Shown piece by piece: positions 15,827 to 24,810 of a stretch of 64,000 nt of DNA. The translations under genes and the position numbers were made by a program. Origin of the DNA: Alteromonas gilva (GTDB lineage: Bacteria; Pseudomonadota; Gammaproteobacteria; Enterobacterales; Alteromonadaceae). The notes under the pieces were generated by a model that searched no databases, was not told where the DNA came from, and was given only the letters and a program-made list of their open reading frames with translations. Position 1 is the stretch's first letter. Each line of letters opens with the position of its first letter. The stretch lies in the NCBI RefSeq assembly GCF_028595265.1, contig NZ_JAQQXP010000001.1, positions 2,294,001 to 2,358,000 of the forward strand, given 5' to 3'.

Positions 15827-16565
15827 CGAGTATAGAATCTCTCGCTTTAGTGTGTGTATTGGTGGGTTCACCGTAGCCAAACAGGTCAACATACAACCGC
15901 CCCATAATAAGCGAATACATTGGCCCTACCCATAATATCGCCAGGCCCATAGTAACGAATACCAGTATAAACATCAGTAGGAACACCAATAATATCAATG
16001 TAAATGGCAGTAAATATCGGTTTACAACGCGAGTCGACAACACAATAGACTGCAACAGCCCTGCACGTCGGTTAGCCAGCAGTACCACAGAAAACTGAGT
16101 CACCATATACACATAGATACCGGGCAATATAAGCAAATTCAAACCTACCTGAACCAACAAACTGATCAGTAAATTGGCGGCGACTAACACAAGGATGAAG
16201 GAAAAATACTGCCCTAATTCGCGCAGCTGAGCGCGCTGTCCTGCAGCTATTTTTACGCCGATCATGCGAAAACCTACCAGCAGTGGCGACATCAGAACTA
16301 ACATAATAATGTCTAACATTCCCGCGCGGCTGCTTTGCATACTTTCAACGGATGTCACATCCAGTTCCAGCAGGTTAAAAAGTAAAAATGTTACGCCAAT
16401 GCCGATTGCCATGAGAACGCCGGTAGCACGCAGCATAAGACCCAGGTTGTCTTTATAACGTGCCTGACCTTCACTAAACAAGGCCTTAAGATCGAACTTA
16501 TACTGGCCCGCTAACGCACGCTGAAGATTATCAGTACTGTCTGACAATTCACGGTTAATGCTCAA
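15819..16565 (-). CDS. Polytopic membrane protein of unknown function
   Basis: A 248-residue protein with a polar N-terminus (about 40 residues) and five or six membrane helices, including the segments GVLMAIGIGVTFLLF and LILLVFLLMFILVFVT. I do not recognise the family; it resembles uncharacterised inner membrane proteins encoded near bax-like genes. It is the first gene of a three-gene minus-strand unit; its TAA overlaps the bax ATG by eight bases. No enzyme motif is visible. Confidence 0.7.
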   Translation of the reverse strand: MSINRELSDSTDNLQRALAGQYKFDLKALFSEGQARYKDNLGLMLRATGVLMAIGIGVTFLLFNLLELDVTSVESMQSSRAGMLDIIMLVLMSPLLVGFRMIGVKIAAGQRAQLRELGQYFSFILVLVAANLLISLLVQVGLNLLILPGIYVYMVTQFSVVLLANRRAGLLQSIVLSTRVVNRYLLPFTLILLVFLLMFILVFVTMGLAILWVGPMYSLIMGRLYVDLFGYGEPTNTHTKARDSILDA

Positions 16566-16683
16566 GTTAATCTCTCTTTAATGTGTTCGCGGGGAGTATA
16601 TCACTGTGGGATAGCTGCGCCCAGTCAGCAAGTGCGTCGCCGATGCTTCTTTATACACTTACTAACTTATGAACGTCACTCAT

Positions 16684-17313
16684 CTATATAGTAATTAAGC
16701 GAATAGCCAACGCGATCAGCACCACACCCATTAAGCGATCGAGCCAGTAGCCCTTATCGCCGATTAAACGGGCGACCCGTGAAGTGCTCAGCAGGTAAGA
16801 AAGAAAGCAAAACCACGCTCCGGTAGCTACCGCCAGGTAAATGCCGTAGATAGCTTTCACGCCAACGGGCGTATTGACATCGATGATAGCGGTAAAAAGC
16901 GACAAAAAAAACAGCGTCGCTTTGGGGTTCAGTCCATTGGTTAAAAAACCACTCAGCAACGCTTTTCGCAGGGTTACAGGCTTATTGTTGGCAATGGTTT
17001 CTACCGTTGCTGCGGAATCAGACGGGCCACTGCGCAGTGCACCATAAGCAAGGTATAAAAAATACGCAGCAGCCAAATAGCTAATGGCTGAGTAGAGCCA
17101 GGGCGTAGTTTTGATCACTATACTCAAGCCCACAAGGGAGTATGCCACGTGCAGCAATATACCCAGCCCGACGCCCACACTGGCATACATAGCCAGGCGT
17201 CTGCCATAGCTAATGCTGTAGCGCACAACAATGGCAAAATCAGGGCCCGGACTGGCCACAGCAACTAAATGCACCAGCGCAATAGTGATAAACTCACTGA
17301 AATATTCCATCAA
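16684..17313 (-). CDS. LysE/RhtB-family amino acid exporter
   Basis: A 209-residue inner membrane protein with six hydrophobic segments and the family's N-terminal element VASPGPDFAIVVRYSISYGRR and FLTNGLNPKATLFFLS in the middle. LysE/RhtB proteins export amino acids or related small solutes; the substrate is not predictable. It begins nine bases after the sirtuin gene and is the last gene of the sulfurtransferase-sirtuin-LysE unit. Confidence 0.88.
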   Translation of the reverse strand: MMEYFSEFITIALVHLVAVASPGPDFAIVVRYSISYGRRLAMYASVGVGLGILLHVAYSLVGLSIVIKTTPWLYSAISYLAAAYFLYLAYGALRSGPSDSAATVETIANNKPVTLRKALLSGFLTNGLNPKATLFFLSLFTAIIDVNTPVGVKAIYGIYLAVATGAWFCFLSYLLSTSRVARLIGDKGYWLDRLMGVVLIALAIRLITI

Positions 17314-17322
17314 CCAAACCTA

Positions 17323-18045
17323 CTAACAATAATCGCGGATAAAATGTGACACAAAATCAGGTAATACTTTACCTGCCTCACCGACAATGTTCTCATCAAA
17401 AAGACTATTTTGTTGGCTGGGTTCAAGATTTATTTCGATGGTTCTGGCACCACCGTCGGCTGCCATGGCGACAAAATTAGCCGCCGGGTAAACCTGCCCT
17501 GATGTGCCAATAGCAATAAACACATCGGCTTGTGCCAGAGCGATAATAATGTCATCCATGTGCATAGGAACTTCGCCAAACCAGACGATGTCCGGGCGTA
17601 CCTTTGCTCCCGGAATACAGCAGCGACACTCAGTGGTTTCATCAAAACTCTCTAACCAGCGGATAGCTTGACCAGACTGGCAGCAACGCGCCGATAGTAA
17701 TTCACCATGCATGTGCAGGACTTTATTGCTGCCCGCCCGTTCGTGAAGATCATCGACATTTTGGGTGACCAGTAAAAAGTGTTCACCCAGCGCCTGCTCG
17801 AGCTCAGCAAGCGCCCGATGCGCAGCGTTTGGTTCCACACCAGGAGTCTGCAACTGAGCCCGCCGCTCGTTATAAAAGCGGTAAACCCTATCGGGATCGG
17901 CGGCAAAGCCCTCTGGGGTAGCAACATCCTCGACACGGTGATTTTCCCACAGCCCGTTGCTATCCCTGAAGGTTTTAAGCCCTGATTCTGCTGATATGCC
18001 GGCACCGGTGAGCACCACTACTCTGGGTTTATAGCCATCAGACAT
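17323..18045 (-). CDS. cobB: Sir2-family NAD-dependent protein deacylase (CobB type)
   Basis: A 240-residue sirtuin. NAD-binding GAGISAESG (about 14-22), TQNVDDLHERAG, catalytic His113 in HMHGE and four cysteines of the zinc module are present. Tyr58 and Arg61 in RFYNERR are the class III pair that allows removal of succinyl and malonyl groups as well as acetyl. Start: ATG 18045 overlaps the upstream stop by eight bases and has GGAG seven bases before it; in-frame ATGs at 18051 and 18114 extend into the sulfurtransferase gene. It deacylates cytosolic lysines, linking NAD state to metabolism. Confidence 0.92.
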   Translation of the reverse strand: MSDGYKPRVVVLTGAGISAESGLKTFRDSNGLWENHRVEDVATPEGFAADPDRVYRFYNERRAQLQTPGVEPNAAHRALAELEQALGEHFLLVTQNVDDLHERAGSNKVLHMHGELLSARCCQSGQAIRWLESFDETTECRCCIPGAKVRPDIVWFGEVPMHMDDIIIALAQADVFIAIGTSGQVYPAANFVAMAADGGARTIEINLEPSQQNSLFDENIVGEAGKVLPDFVSHFIRDYC

Positions 18046-18874
18046 TAGCATTCTCCACTGGCAAATGGTGATTGCCTCCCCATTCTGACCAGGAGCCGTC
18101 ATAGACAGTGACATTGGTCGCGCCTGCTTCTAAGGCCGCGATACCCACCACGCAGGCCGTGACGCCCGACCCGCACGAACAGATTATAGGCTGGCTTAAA
18201 TCAATATTACGAGCGTTGAAAAACGCTTTTAATTTGTCGGCCGGCTTGAGCGCCAGCCCAACATCAAGTAAGTCGCCAAACGGGACGCTGTAAGCGCCAG
18301 GCATGTGCCCACTGCGCAGTCCCTCACGGGGCTCAGGTGCCGTGCCGTTAAAGCGTCCGGCGCTGCGGGCATCCAAAATTAGCGGACTAGCAGATTCACT
18401 AGCTTTTAACACCTTATCGCTGTTACAAAACCACGTGGGCTCTACAACGGGTTGGTAGGTCGCAGGTGAACGGCTTGTAAGCGAAGATGACACGGGATAA
18501 CCGGCCGCTTTCCAGGCTGGCAGACCACCGTTAAGCACCTTTACGTTTTTATGACCAAGGCTTTTTAACATCCACCACACGCGTGGCGCGCAAAACATAC
18601 CCAAATTATCGTAGATCAGAACATGACTGGTGTTTTCAATGCCCAGCCGGCCAAGCTGCGCGGCCAGCTTGTCGGGCGCAGGCAATGTATGGGGCAATGG
18701 CGAAGTGTGATCACTCCCCTCGCCGTCTAAATCAAATTTCACTGCGCCTGGCAGGAATCCATCATTGGGATCGTCGGCCTTGCCGGATACCGGATTCGTC
18801 ATCGACGCAAACAGCACAACATAAGAAGATAAGTCGTCGGGAGTAATATCATTTACGGAAATGAGTCTCGGCAC
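18038..18874 (-). CDS. sseA: 3-mercaptopyruvate/thiosulfate sulfurtransferase (SseA type)
   Basis: A two-domain rhodanese of about 278 residues. The inactive N-terminal domain contains SDHTSPLPHTLP; the active C-terminal domain has the loop CGSGVTA, where the Cys carries the persulfide. The GSGVTA loop is that of 3-mercaptopyruvate sulfurtransferases rather than thiosulfate rhodaneses (which have CRKGVTA-like loops). Start: I prefer GTG 18874, which has AGAGGA seven bases upstream; an ATG at 18913 adds 13 residues but has no ribosome site. It is coupled by an eight-base overlap to the sirtuin gene. Confidence 0.88.
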   Translation of the reverse strand: MPRLISVNDITPDDLSSYVVLFASMTNPVSGKADDPNDGFLPGAVKFDLDGEGSDHTSPLPHTLPAPDKLAAQLGRLGIENTSHVLIYDNLGMFCAPRVWWMLKSLGHKNVKVLNGGLPAWKAAGYPVSSSLTSRSPATYQPVVEPTWFCNSDKVLKASESASPLILDARSAGRFNGTAPEPREGLRSGHMPGAYSVPFGDLLDVGLALKPADKLKAFFNARNIDLSQPIICSCGSGVTACVVGIAALEAGATNVTVYDGSWSEWGGNHHLPVENANV

Positions 18875-19013
18875 TGCAGTATCCTCTTGGTGTGATAACA
18901 AAATAACTGACATGCATACCAGCGGCTGCGTTAACAGCGCTGGTCGTCCGCGAGCAGCCTTAACTGACCGCGGGATTCACACGATTATGCCAAATTTACG
19001 CGTATTGGTTAAA

Positions 19014-19901
19014 TTATTTATGTAATAACAGAAAGATATGACACTGCGCCTGATGGTAAGGCACGTCTGGATATACACTGACGCGCTCAACAATAAGCGG
19101 AAAATCACCGCTTTGCTGGTTGGTTTCGGTTAAATAGTCACTCGTTATGTAATTGGCTGCAGCCTCAACGGCACGCTCACCGCCCACCACGTTTAACCTG
19201 GCATAACGTCCGGCAGGAATGACGTCAAAGCGCATGTCTTCATCGAGTTCGACCGCTCTGGCTGGCCTTTCACAGACCACGTCAAAACAAAAATCGGCGG
19301 GATTTACCGAATGTGGATCGTTATGCCAGAAGTTAAATGTTCTGTATGTGGCCGGTGGTAATTTGTTTGCCCGACGCCAACTGATAAAACGCTGAATACT
19401 GCCCTGGAGTCTGCCAGGGTGGCCGGTATGACGCAAAGCACACACCTTAATGGGTGACAGCGACACGATTGAAACCTGTTGGTGAAATGCGTTTGATGAT
19501 GTCATGGTAGGAACGTCCTGTTGCCATCGTTGTATATAAGACTGAAGTGGCGCAGGCGCTGCAAGCGACTGCGTTTTAAACTGACCTGGCGAAACGCCGG
19601 TCACGCGCTTAAACGCGCGGCTAAAACCATCCGGCGACTGATAACCACATTCGAGGGCGATATCCGTGATACTCAACCACTTGCGGTACATTAACAAATA
19701 GTAACCACGCTGAAGGCGGATCAATTCGTGTAATTTACCGGGCCCGATACCCAGCTGTTGTTGGCACAAACGCTGAAAATAAAACGGGCTGTAGCCAGCC
19801 ACCTGCGCCAATTCATTAAGCGTAACGGGTTGATCGTGTTGGGTATGCAGATAATCCAGTATTTTTTGCACGTGTGTGTCCTGCTTGTCAGTGCTTTGCA
19901 T
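19014..19901 (-). CDS. AraC-family regulator with GyrI-like effector domain
   Basis: A 295-residue protein. Residues 8-107 hold two helix-turn-helix motifs of the AraC type (VTLNELAQVAGYSPFYFQRL and ITDIALECGYQSPDGFSRAF). Residues about 140-295 resemble the GyrI-like small-molecule-binding domain seen in Rob and many AraC-GyrI fusions (ICALRHTGHPGRL..., VERVSVYPDVPYHQAQCHIFLLL). Such proteins respond to hydrophobic or cationic compounds. No target is evident; the upstream plus-strand neighbour is a chemoreceptor 305 bases away. Confidence 0.88.
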   Translation of the reverse strand: MQSTDKQDTHVQKILDYLHTQHDQPVTLNELAQVAGYSPFYFQRLCQQQLGIGPGKLHELIRLQRGYYLLMYRKWLSITDIALECGYQSPDGFSRAFKRVTGVSPGQFKTQSLAAPAPLQSYIQRWQQDVPTMTSSNAFHQQVSIVSLSPIKVCALRHTGHPGRLQGSIQRFISWRRANKLPPATYRTFNFWHNDPHSVNPADFCFDVVCERPARAVELDEDMRFDVIPAGRYARLNVVGGERAVEAAANYITSDYLTETNQQSGDFPLIVERVSVYPDVPYHQAQCHIFLLLHK

Positions 19902-20206
19902 TACTCTAGCAAATCAGAAATTAGCCCGCCCGACAGATCTTGCGCTTTTATTTAGCACCTGCACGCCTGGCCCGGCCGGACGGGTGAAAATGCTAGATTT
20001 ATGCTTTTCTACCAGTATTTTTGAGCGACACTGCGTTTTATAGCGCTTTTTTTATATAAGTTATTCACTTGAATGACTTTTCTAAATGCCAAATATAGGC
20101 TTTACTTTAAAAGGTATGACTCGGAATTCATGGTTATTAAGCGCTACCTGAGCACGCAACTGTGTAGTTTTTCGAGTAAAGCCAATTCTGATCACAAGGA
20201 CGAGTA
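19902..20206. other. Intergenic region between divergent AraC and chemoreceptor genes
   Basis: The 305 bases hold no coding frame that I can support and no recognisable riboswitch. The only clear signal is the ribosome site AAGGA six bases before the chemoreceptor ATG. The promoters of both genes must lie here; I cannot assign them with confidence. Confidence 0.5.
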
Positions 20207-21355
20207 ATGAAAACACTCATTAAATTACCGGCTCTGGTATTAATCAACGCGTTTGGGCTCAAACAGGCCGCCGTGCTTGTGATAAGTATCAATCTGGCAG
20301 GCTGTATGTACTTAGCACTCGGGCCCTCACCTTACTTGTCAGTGAACCTGGGCTGTGCACTGTTGATGTCGTGGCTGGTGCTGGCATTGGTGTATTGCGT
20401 ACTACAAGAGATTCTTATTATTGATGAGGTATTAGCAGATGCCACAAAAAACCATGATCAGTTGCATTTGATCACCGGCAAATCGCGTATCCTCAACAAC
20501 CACTTAAAATCTGTGTTTGACCTGTCGAAAGAAATATCCCGGGATCGCGACAAACTCGAAGAATACTTCTCCGAAATGAAATATTCATCATTACAGATGA
20601 TCGATTCTGCCAATAAAGTGTCAAAAAATGCCACTGAGCAGTCTGCGGCTACCGAATCTACCGCCGCTGCAGTTAATCAATTGACCGTATCACTGGGTGA
20701 AATTGTTGAAAAATTTGAACTGGTTAATGATGCTGCTGAGCGCGCCAGCGACTTTGCTCAACGAGGCGCTCAGGACATTAATCAACTCGTAACTGAGTTT
20801 GCCGCAGTACAGCGTGAAGTAGATGAAACACAGCAGGCTATTATTATCCTTGGAGAATCCATTGAAAGCGTCTCGACTCTCACCACAGCGATCCAGGGCA
20901 TTGCTGAACAAACCAATTTGCTGGCATTAAACGCGTCTATAGAAGCCGCTCGGGCTGGCGATATGGGCCGGGGCTTCGCGGTTGTGGCTGACGAAGTGAG
21001 AAATCTGGCGGCAGATAGCCGTAAGACCGCAGACACGATAAATTCACATATGGGACAACTGACCAGTCAACGCATTCTCGTTGCAGACAAAATGCAAGCG
21101 GTTACGGCACATGCCGAGTCCTGTTTAAATAAAGCGCACAATGCGGCAGAAATGCTTACTCAAATAGATGCCGAATCGGCAAATTCAAAGGCACAAATTA
21201 TTGAAGTGTCATCAATTACCACGCAGCAAAGCAAAGCCACCGAAGAAATATCAAAGAGCATTGAACGTGTGGTAGAAGGCGCCATAGAAAACGCCAGTAT
21301 CGCGCAGCAAACGTCGACCGTTGCCGATTATTTGCGCACGCTGTCACTGCGTTAG
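20207..21355 (+). CDS. Methyl-accepting chemotaxis protein without a periplasmic sensor domain
   Basis: A 382-residue chemoreceptor. Two membrane helices lie close together near the N-terminus (about 20-38 and 47-68), leaving only a few periplasmic residues. A cytosolic coiled coil follows, with the conserved signalling tip (about 231-275: GIAEQTNLLALNASIEAARAG then GRGFAVVADEVRNLA) that binds CheA and CheW. There is no PAS, Cache or four-helix ligand domain and no obvious HAMP. Sensing may be by a partner; the next gene starts ten bases downstream with a perfect AGGAGG. No CheR-tethering pentapeptide is present at the C-terminus. Confidence 0.9.
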   Translation: MKTLIKLPALVLINAFGLKQAAVLVISINLAGCMYLALGPSPYLSVNLGCALLMSWLVLALVYCVLQEILIIDEVLADATKNHDQLHLITGKSRILNNHLKSVFDLSKEISRDRDKLEEYFSEMKYSSLQMIDSANKVSKNATEQSAATESTAAAVNQLTVSLGEIVEKFELVNDAAERASDFAQRGAQDINQLVTEFAAVQREVDETQQAIIILGESIESVSTLTTAIQGIAEQTNLLALNASIEAARAGDMGRGFAVVADEVRNLAADSRKTADTINSHMGQLTSQRILVADKMQAVTAHAESCLNKAHNAAEMLTQIDAESANSKAQIIEVSSITTQQSKATEEISKSIERVVEGAIENASIAQQTSTVADYLRTLSLR

Positions 21356-21365
21356 GAGGCTCTTA

Positions 21366-22196
21366 ATGAATATGGTTATAGCAGTTACACTTGTTATCGT
21401 TGTAGTAGTGGTAATAAAACTTAAATTAGTAAAAAACAAGCGGAGCAAGCTATTTAAACAAACCCTGTTTTTGCTTGGTTTAATTAAACATATCATTGGA
21501 CTGAGCCAAAAACACCGAGGATTGATAGCCACTTACTTGCAAGGTAATCAGTCAGTAGCGGGCGATATTCACGTATTACGAGGCAAAATACTCAGTGCCA
21601 CAAAAGAAGCCCGGCAAAGCTATATACTCAACGCCGAAGGCCGCTGGCAAAGTTATGTTGATCATTGGCAACGTCTAGAATCAACCAGCATGACACTCTC
21701 TCTAGCCGACAGTTTTAACCAACATACCAGCCTTATCGAAACCTTGCTGTACCTGCTACAGGATATTGCAGAACACCTTGAGTTTGCTGATGATCAACAA
21801 AAGCTGGCCGGTTCGCACTTTTTATGGAGTGAGTTTCCGCAACTTGTAGAATACATTGGCCAGGCCCGGGCCGTTGGGGTTGCCACAGCAACGAAACAAC
21901 AGTCAACACAGATTGACAAGGTGAAACTCGGCTACTTATGCAACAAAATCGAGACCATGGCCAACGCCGTCTTTAATAAAATGAGCAGCCGGGCACAAGC
22001 ATTTAAAGGCGATGAAATCACCCAGGCAAAACGTGCCTGCGAACATCTCGTCGAAATCATTAACGAGCAGTTAATTGTGCCTGATACCGTAACCCTCGCC
22101 GGACCGGACTATTTTGCATTAGCGAGTCAAACCATGGAGCAGTGTAATCATATTCTGGACAACGAAATGAATAAACTGACGGCAGATTACGTGTAA
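21366..22196 (+). CDS. Membrane-anchored helical protein, possibly NIT-like sensor, paired with the chemoreceptor
   Basis: A 276-residue protein with an N-terminal helix of Val/Ile (about 3-19) followed by KLKLVKNKRSK, which by the positive-inside rule places the rest in the cytoplasm. The remainder is all-helical. SQKHRGLIATYLQGN (about 45-60) and the later IGQARAVGVAT resemble nitrate/nitrite-sensing (NIT) domains, whose helices carry arginines that bind the anion; this similarity is by eye and unproven. ATG 21366 has AGGAGG seven bases upstream. The gene follows the chemoreceptor by ten bases and no other chemotaxis gene is near. I do not assign a function. Confidence 0.6.
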   Translation: MNMVIAVTLVIVVVVVIKLKLVKNKRSKLFKQTLFLLGLIKHIIGLSQKHRGLIATYLQGNQSVAGDIHVLRGKILSATKEARQSYILNAEGRWQSYVDHWQRLESTSMTLSLADSFNQHTSLIETLLYLLQDIAEHLEFADDQQKLAGSHFLWSEFPQLVEYIGQARAVGVATATKQQSTQIDKVKLGYLCNKIETMANAVFNKMSSRAQAFKGDEITQAKRACEHLVEIINEQLIVPDTVTLAGPDYFALASQTMEQCNHILDNEMNKLTADYV

Positions 22197-22406
22197 CCAT
22201 GCCGTCCGGTTTCACAATTCAGGCTGCTTAACTGCTCAACGTTAACGCGTATAATCGTGCCTGAGATCACCTGCAGACACGCATATCAAACCCGCGACAG
22301 CAGTACAGAATAAATCCTATTCAGGCGCGTCAGGATATTTTACACATTTGTTACACCAAAAAACCAATTCACTCCAGACGACTGTATTTATTAATTTTTT
22401 CTGCCA

Positions 22407-22422
22407 TGGCCCATATCTTGCT
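22407..22422 (+). promoter_or_regulatory. Sigma-54 (-24/-12) promoter of the PEP-CTERM gene
   Basis: TGGCCCA-TATC-TTGCT aligns with the RpoN consensus TGGCACG-N4-TTGCW with the essential GG and GC exactly ten bases apart. Transcription would begin near 22434, about 63 bases before the ATG at 22497. RpoN with the PrsK/PrsR two-component system is known to control PEP-CTERM genes in some bacteria. Confidence 0.65.
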
Positions 22423-22496
22423 GAAATACTAATTAATGCTATACCCATGTTGAAAGCTGTATTTTAGATAAACTTAATAATCCAAGGATATGTGGT

Positions 22497-23330
22497 ATGA
22501 AATTGTTTAAAACGCTACCGATTCTGGCTCTCGCCGGAGCTGCAACCTTTGCAAATGCCGGTTTAGTGGTCACGCAAACGAATGATGCCAACGCATTAGT
22601 CAATTCGTTAAATAATGGCCTGGCCACTACTGGTGAGAGCACTATCGGTGCCTCCGATGCCTTCGGTACCTTTACCGGTGGCCTGAGTGCGGGTCTTGGC
22701 TTTGACGCCGGTATTATGTTATCAACAGGTAACGTCACCGCTGCAGTTGGCCCTAACACTGAAAGTGCTACAGGATCTGACTTTACCGGCGGCGGTGACA
22801 GCTACCTTGATAGCATGGTTCCGAATTACTCAACGTATGATGCCGCTATTTTGAAATTCAGCTTTACCTCCACCACAGGCAGCATGTTTTTTAACTACAT
22901 CTTCGCTTCAGAAGAATATCCTGAGTTTGTTGGCCAGGGTTATAATGACGTATTCGCGTTCCTGGTTGATGGCGTTAATGTCGCCAATGTTCCGGGTACA
23001 TCAACGGTTGTTGGTGTGGATACGGTTAACGCTAATGTCAACTCAACTTATTATAACGACAATAGTCCATCAGCTCCGTCCTATGATATTGCGTTTGATG
23101 GCTTTACTGACGTATTCACTGCCGGAATATCGGGTCTGACTATTGGACAGACTTACGAAATCGAAATGAAAATTGCCGATGTTGGTGATGGTATTCTTGA
23201 CTCTGCAGTATTTATTGAGTCTGCAAGTTTTAGTGACATAAACCCTAACGAAGTACCTGAGCCTGCGCCATTGGCTCTTATGTTGACAGGTATTGCAGGG
23301 TTACTATTTGCTCGCCGACGCAAAGATTAA
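22497..23330 (+). CDS. Choice-of-anchor L domain protein with PEP-CTERM sorting signal
   Basis: A 277-residue secreted protein. A signal peptide (MKLFKTLPILALAGAATFANA) precedes a beta-rich choice-of-anchor L domain (about 22-240) with NYIFASEEYPEFVGQGYNDVFAF. The C-terminus is a PEP-CTERM tag: VPEPAPLALMLTGIAGLLFARRRKD read as VPEP, a hydrophobic stretch and an RRR cluster. Exosortase (EpsH/XrtA) cleaves such tags and anchors or releases the protein with extracellular polysaccharide, so a matching exosortase should be encoded elsewhere. AAGGA lies eight bases before the ATG. The likely role is in the biofilm or floc matrix. The gene is monocistronic, between a sigma-54 promoter and a strong terminator. 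Confidence 0.92.
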   Translation: MKLFKTLPILALAGAATFANAGLVVTQTNDANALVNSLNNGLATTGESTIGASDAFGTFTGGLSAGLGFDAGIMLSTGNVTAAVGPNTESATGSDFTGGGDSYLDSMVPNYSTYDAAILKFSFTSTTGSMFFNYIFASEEYPEFVGQGYNDVFAFLVDGVNVANVPGTSTVVGVDTVNANVNSTYYNDNSPSAPSYDIAFDGFTDVFTAGISGLTIGQTYEIEMKIADVGDGILDSAVFIESASFSDINPNEVPEPAPLALMLTGIAGLLFARRRKD

Positions 23331-23401
23331 ACATAACTAAGCCCTTATCTGAGGGCACCGCTGTTGTATTGCTACCTCAGCCTCATCCCCCCAAATGTTG
23401 T

Positions 23402-23430
23402 AAGCGCCTGAACTACAGGCGCTTTTTTTA
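23402..23430 (+). terminator. Rho-independent terminator after the PEP-CTERM gene
   Basis: AAGCGCCTG and CAGGCGCTT form a perfect nine-base stem around AACTA, followed by a run of T. Confidence 0.9.
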
Positions 23431-23603
23431 TCTTCTATTTACTCCAGTAGCACACCGTCAACGCCACCACGGGTTTAACACGAACAACAAGTGGCCACCT
23501 GGCAGCAATAACAAAAACCATTGTTAAAGACTATAGTTACTAACAGGCTATCACCCGTTTTAAGTTCAAACCGGTTAACACTTAGTTGCAAAGGAAGTCT
23601 GTT

Positions 23604-24668
23604 TTGGGCACTTCTGTTTTAAACAATATGTGGCGTAGTATTTTACCAGCGCAGGGAGTTGTTTTATTGGCGTTAAGTGGAGTCTGCAGTGCTAAGAGTG
23701 TAGTGCCCTACTTAAATGTCATCACTGATAGTTCCCTGGTACTTAATGGCGGCGTAAACCGGTCATTCACTAACCGTTTCCTTATCGATAGCGGTATCGC
23801 ATACACCAATGATACACATACCTTATTTGCCAGTGTACAGTGGCAACAAGGCTCTGACGGCAGTAAGGCAGTTGGGGATATTCAGGTGTATTCAAACATA
23901 GATGCACAAAATTTTAGCCGCATTTACGAAGCCTACTACCGCTACGACGCAGATAACTGGTATCTGGTATTGGGTAGAACAGATGCAAACTCAACGTTTG
24001 CAGCGCCAGAGCATGCTACGGAGTTTATTAACTCCTCCATGGGGTTTAGTCCTACCATTTTTGCTTTACCAACCTACCCTACACCGGCATTTGGTGTGCT
24101 GATGGCAAAACAACTTAATGAGAGTTTACGCATGTCTGCCGGTATTTACGACGCCGCTGACAATGATTTTACTGAACAGTTTTATATCGGTGAAATAGCG
24201 TACCAACTGGATGAGGATAATCAGATAAAGCTCGGCTACTGGTATGATACAACTGCCGCTGCATCTTTCAATGCAAAACAACTTTACAAAGCAGGACGAG
24301 GGCTCTATGCCATTACTGATAGCGAGTTCAATATTGGCTCGCAATCTATTCAGTCGTACCTACAACTAGCCTACAGTGACCCACTGTACAGTGAAATAGA
24401 ATGGCACCTGGGTATCGGCGCAAATATTCATTCCCCTTTTAACCAAACAAACCATATCGCCGGTGTAGCAGTCACCAGCATAAAGCTCAGCGATTACCTG
24501 ACGACACAAGCACCGCACGAAACCGCATTCGAAGCGTTCTATAAAGCGCAGCTCACCAGCACAATAGCGGTGAAACCTGATCTGCAATGGATACTCAATC
24601 CATCAGGGCGTCGGGATATACATGATGCCCTGGTGTTTACCCTTCGGCTCGAACTTTCATTTAATTAA
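23604..24668 (+). CDS. OprB-like carbohydrate porin
   Basis: A 354-residue outer membrane protein. The N-terminus (MWRSILPAQGVVLLALSGVCSA region) is a signal peptide; the mature part has many alternating beta-strand segments and ends in an aromatic-terminal strand (LRLELSFN). The segment GRTDANSTFAAPEHATEFINSS followed by PTYPTPAFG is typical of OprB-family carbohydrate-selective porins. The probable start is TTG 23604, with AAGGAAG six bases upstream; an ATG at 23628 lies eight codons later without a ribosome site. No sugar-uptake genes are adjacent, so the substrate cannot be inferred. Confidence 0.8.
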   Translation: MGTSVLNNMWRSILPAQGVVLLALSGVCSAKSVVPYLNVITDSSLVLNGGVNRSFTNRFLIDSGIAYTNDTHTLFASVQWQQGSDGSKAVGDIQVYSNIDAQNFSRIYEAYYRYDADNWYLVLGRTDANSTFAAPEHATEFINSSMGFSPTIFALPTYPTPAFGVLMAKQLNESLRMSAGIYDAADNDFTEQFYIGEIAYQLDEDNQIKLGYWYDTTAAASFNAKQLYKAGRGLYAITDSEFNIGSQSIQSYLQLAYSDPLYSEIEWHLGIGANIHSPFNQTNHIAGVAVTSIKLSDYLTTQAPHETAFEAFYKAQLTSTIAVKPDLQWILNPSGRRDIHDALVFTLRLELSFN

Positions 24669-24810
24669 TTTTTGAGTAAGGTAACTTAAAGCAGAATGCG
24701 GTTCATCTGGATGATGATGGGATAGTTAACAGAACGAGAAGAATGCTTACCACCCATTTATTGTGGGCAGAGCCAATGTTTTTTTCTGTGAAGTATTAAA
24801 CAGGAATAAA

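Noticed and set aside
19902..20206. Cyclic di-GMP or other riboswitch before the chemoreceptor
   Set aside because: I looked for the conserved GEMM core elements and did not find them.
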